From the NCBI GenBank assembly GCA_037447605.1, contig CM074812.1, forward strand, positions 781,130 through 821,416: a DNA stretch of 40,287 nt, written 5' to 3'. Each line of letters begins with the position of its first letter. The first letter of the stretch is position 1. The position numbers were made by a program, and so were the translations under genes. Positions 10,311 to 20,500 of the stretch are shown piece by piece. Source of the DNA: Zygnema circumcarinatum. Lineage: Eukaryota > Streptophyta > Zygnematophyceae > Zygnematales > Zygnemataceae. A model generated the notes under the pieces. The model did no database searches and was not told the origin of the DNA. It saw nothing but the letters and a program-made list of their open reading frames with translations.

Positions 10311-10990
10311 CGCCCCTTCTTTAAGATCCCGTGCAACCCTCAACCTCTCCCTTAAAACGGCCCTTCTACTTCACGGACCACAGTCGAGCCTCGTCCAATG
10401 TAGAATTGCCACGTGTACATGGAAAGCCACTTTTAAACAACTGTACACGTGGCGGCCTCGTATTGGACCACGATTCAGCGCAATCCGCCAATGAGAACGC
10501 TCCAAGAGCAGTATGCGCACACCCTAGACCCTCCCTCGGGCAGCGATTGGTGCCGTACCGTGACACACTTGTGTCTGTACCGTTCCGTACCTTTTTTCAT
10601 ACGGACTGAAATGAAAGAGCCGGGCAGCTAAAAGGTTCATTTTGAACCGTCGCAAGGCAACCATTGGCGTGGTACCGAATCAACCATTGGGCATGCGCTG
10701 GTGGCAACCATAGGATTCAACGGCCAACCATTGGCCGTTGAATCCAACCCAACCCTTGCCATCCAATAGTTGTCCAACGCTTAGTCTGACCTGTGCGCCA
10801 GTTGGATACAAACCTTCTGCTCGTGCAAGCCGGTTGAAAGCCGAAGGGGCGCGCCTTTTTTTACACAGACAGCGCCAACTAGAAACCGCCACGTGGCTTC
10901 ACATTGGCCGACATTTCGTTGCAGCTTTTTTTGTGAAGTTCTGAAACTAGGGTTTCGGTTTGACAGAAAAAACTTGGGTATGAGAGCCAG
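10311..10990. promoter_or_regulatory. divergent promoter region rich in G-box and CCAAT motifs
   Basis: It lies between the minus-strand ATAD2-like gene and the plus-strand trihelix gene, and probably serves one or both. CACGTG cores are at 10410-10415, 10446-10451 and 10890-10895. CCAAT or its complement ATTGG appears near 10395, 10462, 10488, 10670, 10684, 10727 and 10903. The pair at 10446-10466 has the CACGTGGCG, seven bases, ATTGG layout also found upstream of CCB1. A palindromic segment around ATTGGCCGTTGAATCC and its complement lies near 10715-10745. These motifs fit bZIP/bHLH and NF-Y binding; occupancy is inference. Confidence 0.6.
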
Positions 10991-11940
10991 GGCTGCTGCA
11001 GGGGAGGGAGACGGACAGGTGCGGATTAGGTTAAAAAAATTGCAATTTTTTGTATTGACATGCAATATACATGCGTCCATCACATGCAATATAAATTTAT
11101 TTTATCAATATATATATATTTTTTTCCTTGGCTTACCTGCCCGAGTGCACGTTTTGTACTCCAAGCAGCGGGGGCTTGAACTGGTTGCATCGCATCGTCT
11201 GAATTTCTTTGATTTTTGGTTTGCCTTCCTCTCATTGTTGAACACTCTCCCATTCCCACTCGCGTAAGGTACATCTTGTTTTCCTTCTCACATTTTTTTT
11301 TGCTTGTTTGTGACCCTGCATTTTCCGATATCTATTTTCATTGTTATGTTCTCAACTACTGCGACACTGCCTCATGTCCACACCATGTCATCTTCGCTTT
11401 CTCTCATTCAGATCCTTCTGCAAAGTTAGTTTTTGCCTCTCCACTCGTTTTGTTGCACTGCCCCCTCCTTCAATCTCGAGCTCCTCTCATAAGCCTCTCC
11501 CTTTCAGAAGCCATTTTTCGCTCGACCTTGACCTTTGGCTTGCTGACTCCTTCTCTTGCAGTTTGTTGCAATGTTCTTTCGCACTGTGGAAGCACGCCAA
11601 GAAGCTGGCTAGGAAGCTCAGGTAGGAGAGAGGAGAGAGAGGAGAGAGAGAGGGAGAGAGAGAGGAGAGAGAGAGGGAGAGAGAGAGGAGAGAGAGAGGG
11701 AGAGAGAGAGGAGAGAGAGCGAGGAGAGAGAGAGAGAGGAGAAAGAGGAGAGAGGGAGGGAGAGAGAGGAGAGAGAGAGAAGAGAGAGAGAGAGAGAAGA
11801 AAAAGAGAGAGAGGGGAGAGAAGAGAGAGAGAGAGGAGAGAGAGGGAGAAGAGAGGAGAGAGAGGAGAGAGTGAGGGAGAGAGAGGAGAGAGAGAGAGGA
11901 GAGAGAGGAGAGAGAGAGAGAGGGTCCCTCTCCGCAAGAG
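10991..11940 (+). other. leader of the trihelix gene with a 300 bp GA repeat
   Basis: Nothing coding is recognisable before 11941. From about 11625 to 11925 the plus strand is almost purely GAGAGA with GGAGAGAG variants, ending 16 bp before the start codon. AT-rich sequence lies near 11030-11125. Splice-like sites occur (GTAAGG at 11265; TCTTGCAG near 11560), so the 5' UTR may contain an intron, but this cannot be settled from sequence. GA tracts in plant leaders can bind BBR/BPC GAGA factors. Confidence 0.6.
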
Positions 11941-12843
11941 ATGGAGGAGGAGGACGCCAAGCTTGAGCAGAGCAATCCGAGCAATGCGATCGAAGGAGTG
12001 GCTGATGAACCTTCAAGCGCATCAGCGGGAAAGACACAGCCGGCGATGAATGATTTAAACAATGCAGAGAGCAGCCGAAATTATTGGAGCCTACAGGAGT
12101 CGCTCATTCTCATCGAAGCAATGAAGCAGGAGCATATTGAAGGACTTGAGGCTGAAGCCAAGGGGCCAAGCAAAACCGCAAAGGATAAGTTTGATGATAT
12201 TGTGAAGGCCTTGGCTAGAGCAGGGATAGTGAAAAGTGCACTTAAATGTAAAAATCGATGGCATTATTTGCTGAGGGACTACAGGAAAATCAAGGACTTC
12301 AAAATAAGTGACCGTCCTTCGTACTACTCCATGTCCATGGACACCAGGAAGGAGTATGGGCTGCCAAGCAAATTAGACAAACAAATCTTTGAGGCATTGG
12401 ACAGCTGGATGGCTAGAGACGCCATTACAGGTCCGCTTCTTATCGTTGACAACGGCGATGTGCGAAGGCATGTGCAGAAGGAGCAAGATGCGCATGTCGA
12501 GATGGGGAATGGGCAAGTGGAGCATGCGCAGATTGAGGAGCGAGTTGCAACTGCGGAGAATGGCACTCGCCGCAAGCGAAAGCGAGCACGAGAGAGGAGG
12601 GTGCCTGAAAGGGAGGAAGATGTTGCTGCTGAGAGTGCTTCTACGCAAAATGCCATTATTCAGCTGCTGAATGATATACGTAAAGACGCAAGGATTTTTC
12701 ATCGTGAAAATTTGGAGTCACACGAAGCTTTTAGGCGAGTCATATCTGAAGTCTCCAGCCAATTGCTTGACATGAGCGACAGAATTGTGCAGGTTGCTTT
12801 TGGATTGCAAGAAACTTTGAATAGACGAACAGGGGAGACTTAG
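11941..12843 (+). CDS. trihelix (ASR3/GT-type) transcription factor, single exon
   Basis: An intronless 300 aa reading frame. Residues about 47-115 form a Myb/SANT-like trihelix DNA-binding domain: YWSLQESLILIEAMK, then a spacer with DKFDDIVKAL, then KNRWHYLLRDYRKIKDF, with the conserved tryptophans of helices one and three. It is followed by YYSMSMDTRKEYGLP and an IFEALDSWM segment typical of the ASR3/6b-interacting-protein branch. A basic stretch at 210-220 (RRKRKRARERR) is a likely nuclear localisation signal. The C-terminal 70 residues look helical and may form a coiled coil for dimerisation. The start ATG follows directly on the GA-repeat leader. Branch assignment is by pattern; the target genes are unknown. 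The stop is TAG at 12841. Confidence 0.85.
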   Translation: MEEEDAKLEQSNPSNAIEGVADEPSSASAGKTQPAMNDLNNAESSRNYWSLQESLILIEAMKQEHIEGLEAEAKGPSKTAKDKFDDIVKALARAGIVKSALKCKNRWHYLLRDYRKIKDFKISDRPSYYSMSMDTRKEYGLPSKLDKQIFEALDSWMARDAITGPLLIVDNGDVRRHVQKEQDAHVEMGNGQVEHAQIEERVATAENGTRRKRKRARERRVPEREEDVAAESASTQNAIIQLLNDIRKDARIFHRENLESHEAFRRVISEVSSQLLDMSDRIVQVAFGLQETLNRRTGET

Positions 12844-13790
12844 ACGGGTGTAATGAGAGACAACTTGGTAACTGTCAAGGTAATAGCTGAGAAAGTGAGA
12901 GGGAGAGAGTTATACGTATATATAGTAGAGAGTGAGGAGAAGGGGAGGAGGCGAAGAGGAAGGGGAGGGGGAGGGCAAGGGGGAAGGTGAGGGAGAGAGT
13001 GTAAAGGGGGGAGAGAGGAGGGGTAGAGTGTCGTCAGTGTATGAGTGAGAGAGACAGAGAGATGGAATTCTTTGTTTAGTATCGAGGAGAGATGGAGCGG
13101 GAGAGAGCGCAATTGAGGGTTTCCTTGTATAGTATGGAGGAGAGAGAGGGAGAGAGGGCGTAGTGAATGCTTTCTTTGTGCAATATTGGAGGGGGGAAAG
13201 AAGCGAAAGAGAGAGGGCACAGGCTGCTTTCACTGTATATCGAGTGACTTTGCCTTCTGGCTGTGGAAGAGAGGTGCAATGAAAACTAGCAAAATAACTT
13301 CACAACCACAATAATAAGTATTGAAGCAAAGAGTTAACTAGCGTAATCACTCATGCCTCTAATTTTTCATTTTGTTTCCAGAAGTATAGGCAGCAGTTAC
13401 TTCATTGTTACGTGCCATCTCAACCGGACGGTTTTCATTCAACTGGTTGAAGCTGGTTGAAATACTTAGGGGCGAAGGTTGCAAACTTTCCGCCTCAGTT
13501 TTCAACTCCGGTGCTTCAACCAGATGGAAAAAAGTTGAACCGTGAAACCCGCAGCCTCTGGATCCTGTGGTTTTAGTCCCTCGATAAAGTCAGTAACATT
13601 TGCAGCTTTAACAAGTGCTTACATTTCAAAGTAAAACCAGTTCGATAAAGACATAAAAGATGGCGAGTTCCGAATTTTTGTACAGTATTATAACTTTAAC
13701 AAGGCCCAATCGGAGCTCGTCACGTCGGACAGAGTGTACCGTGGCCGCCTGAACGCCATGCCTTTCAAAGTTTCAAGGTAAAAACCAAAG
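12844..13790. other. 3' flank of the trihelix gene, GA-rich then unique
   Basis: From about 12890 to 13230 the plus strand is purine-rich (GAGAGAG and GGGGAGG runs) and probably belongs to the trihelix 3' UTR and flank. Around 13425-13535 a TTCAAC/GTTGAA motif recurs in both orientations (TTCAACTGGTTGAAGCTGG, then TTCAACCAGATGG) and could form small hairpins. No coding region is seen. Confidence 0.5.
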
Positions 13791-14160
13791 AGTGTATGGA
13801 CCTAGGCCACTTCACGCGTGTGGCCAATTGTAGCTCGACACGTGTTCAATTATGACGTGGCGGTCCAACATTGGCCCATTCCATCTACCTCTGAGTTTTG
13901 GAGAAAAAACTTTCTCTCAGAAAAGTTTCCATTACCTTGTTAAAGTTAAACTAGCACCTCGGTAAAATTAAATCACCCCTTTGTATGTGAAATTAGAGCC
14001 AAACATCAGCCAATAGTGAGATGCCACGTGAGCAAGTATACACGTGGCGATCCGTGATTGGACGATGGGCAAGTTTGGCATCACTAGCGTAGCGCACAGC
14101 GGAGTGAGTAGGGCTCCTGTCACCCCTCGCGCGCTTCGTTGCTTGAGGAGGAGGGCAGTC
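13791..14160 (+). promoter_or_regulatory. CCB1 promoter with repeated G-box and CCAAT modules
   Basis: CACGTG cores are at 13839-13844, 14025-14030 and 14041-14046, with GACGTGGCG at 13854-13862. CCAAT is at 14010-14014, and ATTGG at 13870-13874 and 14057-14061. Two modules, 13854-13874 and 14041-14061, share the CGTGGCG, seven bases, ATTGG arrangement. G-boxes with CCAAT boxes are common in light-regulated nuclear genes for chloroplast proteins, which suits CCB1. The last module lies about 100 bp upstream of the start codon. Confidence 0.65.
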
Positions 14161-16783
14161 ATGGCGGCCTCGGTCTCGGTCTCTCTCGCCCTCTCCCGCG
14201 CCTCTCCTCTCTCACTTCTCTCCCTCTCCCCCTCCTCCCTCCATTGGCGCCGGGAGTCTTCTCTCTGCTCTCTCTCCTCTCGCTCCTCGCAGACTCCCTC
14301 CCTTTCCTCCGCTAGCAGACAAACGCGGAGGCCATCGCGGCATGGAGCCATGGCTTCGTCTTCATCTTCTTCATCTTCATCAAAGCAGCAGGATTTTCGT
14401 GAGGAGGAAGCAAGCGCCTCCTTCTCCCACGCGGGGGGAGAAAGGCAGCCATGGCTGCTTGCATTGGAAAGCTTGAAGCCTTCAAGCAGCGCTGGTCTTG
14501 CAGCTGCAGTCCCTCTCTCTCTCTTGGGCTCTGCATTCCTCGTGCTTCCAGCCATGGCGGCTGAGAGCAGCTCCTATTCTCAAGCCAGCTACTACACTTC
14601 TCTTGGACTCTTTATCATCTCTGTTCCCGGGGTTTGGTCGCTCATCAAACGCTCGACGAAATCAAAAGTACGGCAAACACTATTTGGGGAGTTATCATTT
14701 CAAGCATTAGCACACCAATCTAATTCTCTAATTTTCTGAGCCTAAAGCCTTAGGGAGGGAGAATTATCAAAAGGAAATGTCGCAGGCGACCTTGCGTAGC
14801 TCACAACTTCGTTTTAAGCCTTGTGAAGTTCACCGGCGCTTAGAAATTTTCGAAATTGTCTGCCTTCTAAAGTCCCTTTTTTACTGAAATTCTTGCGATT
14901 TCGGAAGTCATGAAAAGTTGGTAAACCGTAATTGCCTGAAAGTCTGCGGAATTACTTTTTTAAGACTTTTTCTGTGAGACATGCAGCTTTTAAAATTTCT
15001 ACTTTTGCTTTACAGCCTCAATTCCCTTAGTTCGTCTTTTAGAACTTTCACGTCTCTTGGCAGGAATGCGTTCAATTGGACTCACTCTGGTCCACATTCT
15101 CCATTTCATTCTTCAACAGATTGTGAAGAAAACTTTTATCGTGGATGGTCCCGGAAAGCCCAATTCAAAGCCCTTAAATCTGATCGCTGGGGAGATAACC
15201 TCCTTCTTTACCAGAAACAACTACAAAGTGGCAGACAGAGGAGAGGTTGTAACGTGAGTCTCCTGTCGCTTTCCCTTCACAGCCATCTCTCCATTCTGAG
15301 CGTTTAACTTCATTTACTTTTTGCATGAACTCTTTCCTTCAGCACTCACTCAGAAATTCTCGGCGCTTTTCGCTTTCTAGTTGAACGTGCTTCCCTAAAA
15401 TTGTTGTGAAACTCAATTTAACGCAACTGATCAGTCACTTCTCATTCTTTGGTGCCACTTGCTTTGCAGTTTTGAAGGAATTCTAACCCCGAATCGGAGC
15501 CAAGCTGCTTTCTTGGTATTCTGCACACTTCTCAGCCTTGCCAGTGTGGCCCTTGTCCTCACTATCACTGTGCCGGATGTTGGAGACAACTGGTATTGGC
15601 TCATGGTCTTCAGCCCCCTCTCGTAAGCTCACTCACACCTGTACTTATCAGAAACCCCCTCGGCCGCAAATGTTTGTCTCCTCCTTGTTGTGCCCTCAGC
15701 GAGTGAACTGAAGCACATGCTCATTTGTACACTATTCATTGTATTTAGCGTAAAAAAATGGCACTTAGAGTGGCCCACACTAATTGCTGTTTTGGCGAAA
15801 ACACGCACAAAGATAATCTTATGCTTGTTGACAAGCAAACATTGCAGGCAGTAGGGGAAACATTACTACACGTACTTTCTACAGCATATTTTTTATAGTT
15901 TCTGCCTGTTCAAGCACTTTGTTTTTGCCAGTAAGCATACTCTTCGTAGGTGCCAGGATATTCTTTGATCTGATTGTCTTCGATGTACCAAATCTTAGTT
16001 GCTACTTGGGCTATCGTCGATTGTGCAGTAGTTACAGGGAGTTGTTTACAGTGTATGTTTGTATTATTATGAATACATTGAGTGTAATTATAGGCAGGTA
16101 TTTTTAGGGAGTGTAAAATAGAGAAAATCCTCTACTGATTTCGCCATACATCAGTTAGTGTCGATTCATATTTCGTATTCAGAGTGGTCCACACTATTAG
16201 AGGTAAACTGGGTAAAAAGTGAGTTCACAATTAGGGTGGCCCACACTGAATATACAGACGCAACTAGGTTTTTACAAGGCATGTGCGGTTTCTATTTCCT
16301 TTTTGGTTTACCAGTTTTTGGTTATTGAAAGTATTGATTGTTAGCTTTCTGTATCAAGGGTGGCGATCTCATAAAATTTTCCCCTACGGGAAGAAGCACA
16401 AATATCCGTAAATTTGATATAGATTAGAAAGTACTTTAGCCAGCTCAGATCCGTATAAAACAGATTCTGATGTCGCTTCCGTATACGGGATATAAACTTA
16501 AGCCAACGATTTCTTTAAGCTGATAAAGAATAAATAAAGAATTCTTTGGATCTTTAAAACGTGAGTTTGAGACCTCCTATTGTCTGAGGCGAGCTGCAGA
16601 GGGATTTATTATTGGACGAAGGCCTCTCGGAAGGAGGAGATAAAGGTGAAGATGGTGGTGGCGGATGATGAGGCAACCGCTGACGTCATCATCCAGGGGG
16701 ATGATGCTGAGGTCGACCGGTTGAGGAGGGAGCTGGCACTCATGGAGAAGGGGATGATCTATGTGAAAGGACTTTTGGAGTAG
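14161..16783 (+). CDS. CCB1: CCB1, cofactor assembly of complex C, four exons
   Basis: Exons 14161-14667, 15120-15253, 15470-15622 and 16600-16783 join in frame to 325 aa. CCB1 is a thylakoid membrane protein needed to attach the covalent heme ci (cn) to cytochrome b6 during cytochrome b6f assembly (the CCB or System IV pathway). The N-terminus is a long Ser/Arg-rich chloroplast transit peptide. The mature part shows family blocks: ASYYTSLGLFIISVPG (membrane segment), SKIVKKTFIVDG across the first splice, GEITSFFTRNNYKVADRGE, a hydrophobic segment FCTLLSLASVALVLTITVPD, and SGIYYWTKASRKEEIKVKM spanning the last splice. The C-terminus ends EKGMIYVKGLLE. Intron 3 is 977 bp and contains a thrice-repeated motif. 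The gene is longer than Arabidopsis CCB1, mainly in the transit peptide. Confidence 0.95.
15623..16599 (+). other. intron 3 of CCB1 with a thrice-repeated motif
   Basis: No coding potential. The motif GGTGGCCCACACT appears at about 15768-15780 (AGTGGCCCACACT), 16183-16195 (AGTGGTCCACACT) and 16235-16247 (GGTGGCCCACACT), all in the same orientation. Near the 3' end the palindrome CCGTATACGG occurs (about 16479). The donor is TC then GTAAGC; the acceptor is GAGCTGCAG. Confidence 0.6.
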
Positions 16784-17247
16784 CAGGTAACGCTAGACTT
16801 AACTGACATCATGAAGACGGGCGAGCATACATTGAAAATTTTTGGGTTGAAAAGATAAGGTAAAGAGTTTAACCTGCGTAGGGGGATTTTTTGTAAGCTT
16901 TTGTGTTACGTTTTTCGTTTTAAAAGGGTCTCTGCGTTATTTTGGGCACCACAGCGCAGTGTAAATGACGAAGGCCTGAACGTACAACATAGGCGCAGCT
17001 CTGAATGTGGCATGTATGCATCACATAATAAAAGAAGTGCGCTTAAATATGGGCACACCATTGCATGAACAACCAGCGGCTTCTGAACCACAACAATTAA
17101 GAAAAAGGCCGGCCTTCATACATTTCAGAAATGTGAGTGCCGCTCGTCCCACAACCTGATCCGCAAAGAAATCCAAACAAACAAACCCAAAACCAGCCAC
17201 CTACACCCGGCCTCTCTCTACTGTCACAGTCACAGTTAACGTGAACA
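16784..17247. other. shared 3' region between convergent CCB1 and CNOT4-like genes
   Basis: The two genes end tail to tail 464 bp apart, so their 3' UTRs may overlap. A plus-strand AATAAA serves CCB1 (17027-17032). I found no canonical signal for the minus-strand gene. No coding sequence is seen. Confidence 0.6.
17027..17032 (+). terminator. candidate polyadenylation signal AATAAA of CCB1
   Basis: A canonical AATAAA lies 244 bases after the CCB1 stop codon at 16783. Plant signals are loose, so this is the likeliest site rather than a proven one. Confidence 0.5.
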
Positions 17248-17439
17248 TTACTTTTCGCAAGGGCTATCACGGCCGCACGTGCAGAAGGAGAGCTTGGAAC
17301 TGAACAGGAAGTTGCTCGTGGGAGCATTGGCTGCTATTCCTTCCAAAAGAGCGTTGTCTTTGTCAATCCATTCTTTGACCTGGAGAGCATCACATCAAGA
17401 GAACGGTCGTCCTTTGTATGAGTACGATTTCAGTAAGTC

Positions 17440-17500
<61 letters not shown>

Positions 17501-20500
17501 AGGTAGACATGGAGAGGGAGAAGCTTGAGGAATGTGGCTCGAAGGTTCCACGGCTTTCCAGAGTTATATTGACTAGGTGGTGAGAGGCGCGTGCTACCAA
17601 ACAGCATAGATCATGGTCAACGGTTATTTTTAATTTATAAATAACTCAGCAAGGGACTAGGGGAGGGGGGTCCAGGGACAGCGACTGGCGAGAGAGGGGA
17701 GAGAGAGGGAGGGAATGGAAGAAGAGAGTGGGGAGGATGTGACTCATATATTTGAAGGCGGTATTCCATCAAGTGCCAATCTCTTTGGATTTCATCCTTA
17801 GAAATTAATCTATTAAGGTTGAAATCAATACATATATGCTAACAAACATGTAAAAAACCGACAAAAGACAATCTGAGCAACAGAAGCATTACCTCCATTA
17901 GCCGGCTCTCCAGGACCCTCTCCACCTCCCGCGCATTCGCTACCTCTCGCTCCAAAGATTCAACCTGGGAGAAGGACAGAGCGCGAGAGAGAGAAAAAAA
18001 GAGTGAGAGAGAGACACATCAGGTCCAACCATAGCTGTATCCACAAATTCCATATTAGAAAAGCTCAAGCCAATAATGGTCAAAACCGAGGGCTGCTGGT
18101 GTATAGATTTTCAATTTTACTAAAAAAAAGAAAATGCACAACATTTAAAATCTGCTAAAAAATTTGAGAGATGGTTGATTTATTCTGCAATGGGCAGATG
18201 CACGACTCCTTGGTAGGAACTACCATTTACATCAGATTCACTATAAGAAGCCTTCCTCTTTTCCCCTTTTTCACACCACGAGGCAGAAACATGATTACAA
18301 TTTCACAAACAAGTTAGCATCCCCCACCTCTAACCCTCAACCCATTATGAAACCCAATGGGTGTTCCAGACAGTAGGGGCTTACTTTTTAAAAAAGATCC
18401 AGTCTTCTGGAATTCGAAATCAATACACCCTTTTAACGCGAAATGGATAGTAACAGCGAAATCCGAGGTACTTACTTCAAGACGAATTCCAGATTGAGTT
18501 TTCCAAGTCTGTAACCTCCTAATGAAAAAATAAATGACGGGAAAAAGAATATATATTGGTAGCTGATGGGCATACCTGACCAGAGCCAGAAAGGCCGCGG
18601 AAGGGTCCATCTTCGAGGTCCAAATCAGCAACCATGTGGAATGCAGGTCCAACAGAATGGGAAGAAACAGAAGGAGGAGTAAACTCCTTGCTGGAAGGAA
18701 AGCCGGACCCGCCGCCTCCTTTTGAAACCTTGCCATCGTCACGTCTCACTTGCCATTCCTGACCCATTAAAATAACAACACATACAACCACAATTCAGCT
18801 TCACATTGCTGCGTACCATCTACTCATATGCATACAACTGCCAGGAAATTTCTTTGTTCATTCTCAGGCACGCCGGTAACAACAGAAGTCCCTAAGAAGA
18901 TGGATGTAGCAGAGCATACAGGAACCAAATTCTTATCAAGTGTATCAAAACTAAATGATAGCAAAACATGAGCATACCTCTAGCCTTTGTTGCAAAGTAA
19001 GGTTCACATTAAGTCCATCTGCATTACCACGCTGCTCCTGTACATGGTTTGCTCCTTTCCCTCCCGCAGCTGCAAAGCCTCCGCCTTTCTTTACTTTCGA
19101 AAAACCATCCTGCCTTTCTTGTTTATCCTGCTGCGTCTTCTCAGATTGAACGGAAACTGAATCACCTTTTCCTGGTCCATCCACTCTACTAGACTTTGTA
19201 ACAAACACATTAGACTCTTCCACACTAGAAGCTTCTTTCTTCTGAAGTCTTGCGGCTGTACCCTTCGCAGTACGTCCAGTTCCATGAGGGGAATCGCTGA
19301 CCCCAAGCTTTCCGGCATTACTCAATCTCACTTGCGAATGACCCCCTCTGTTATGGACATCGCTCTCATCAGCAGTCTTCCTAGCAGTAGCCCTCTGTTG
19401 CTCTGACACATTTACTTCCAAACCTTTAGGATTAATGGATGTAACTCCTTCCTCTTTCCCTATGCCAGAAGGTCGATGTTCTATCCCAATAGACGAGCAT
19501 TCTGAGCCTCCACCATCCGTTATCTCTTTCTTTAATCCCGCCCCATTATTGCTCCCAACCTTAACTACTACTACCTGTCCATCAGAATCTCCATCATTAA
19601 CTGAATTATCCTCAACAGACCCTACTTTTCTTTCAGCTCCCGCTGCCGCTACTGGCCCAACCTGTAACTGTTTTGGCCCCTTCAATTTCTCTCTCCCATC
19701 CTGAGCTGCATCACGCGTCGGAGTCTCCTTTCTACTTCGTGCTGTCTTGTTTTCCACACCCATAATTTCAGCATGATTCTCCTCACTATTCTCACTCTGT
19801 TTAACCCCTCGCACACAGGAAGCTTCTACTTTTTCCACAGAGCTTCCACCAAGATCATCACCTGTTGCTCCATCGTTGCCTTTGCCCGTCCGTGCAAGCA
19901 AGTTCTGTTCCTTCTCCATCATCTCCCGTTCGCGCCGTACCTTTAGATTCTTCCTCTTCTGCTCCTTTTGCACCTTCTGCTCCTTCTGCTCCTTTTGAAT
20001 TTGCTCCTTTTGGTCCTTTTGAATTTGCTCCTTCTGCTCCTTCTGCTGGCAGCATCCCCACTCGGCTCAGGTTCAGATTTGGTGCAATTTTTCACCTCCC
20101 TCAGCTGACCATGGCCTGCGCAGGTTCATGCGCATGCATACAAGGAATCACTGCGGCGATTGAGACTATTATTTTAAGGGGGCTGAGACAGCAGTAGCCT
20201 AATAGATAGACGGCACAATTGGACCACTTGAAGGAAGTGATACTCGACGTAATAGTTAGTGGAACATCGATTACTTTGGGAAATGACGGGCAGTCTATGT
20301 AGTTGCCCCTTTCAAACTGTTTGGCCCAGTTTTGCCCAGATTTACCAGTATTGGCTGTTATAACAAACAAGAAAACAAGCATATAAGCAATTATACAGTC
20401 AAATGTTTGGAAAATGGCGATGCATCGTTGATAGCCGGCCAATTCTAGCACGCCGATATGTGTAAGGAGATACCTGAACCTACAGAATACGTGCCAAAAA

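Noticed and set aside
11216-12049. Long plus-strand frame rich in Arg/Glu running into the trihelix gene
   Set aside because: It is the (GA)n leader read in another frame; the trihelix frame from 11941 carries the recognisable domain.
11470-12062. Ser/Leu-rich minus-strand frames over the trihelix leader
   Set aside because: They are the complement of the GA repeat, with no domain.
16580-16783. Separate small gene with a charged C-terminus
   Set aside because: The sequence GIYYWTKASRKEEIKVKM continues CCB1 exactly after the splice at 16600, so it is the last CCB1 exon.
19858-20061. Collagen-like Gly-X-Y frame overlapping CNOT4 exon 13
   Set aside because: It is the +1 shadow of the Lys/Glu/Gln repeat; only the other frame joins both neighbouring exons.
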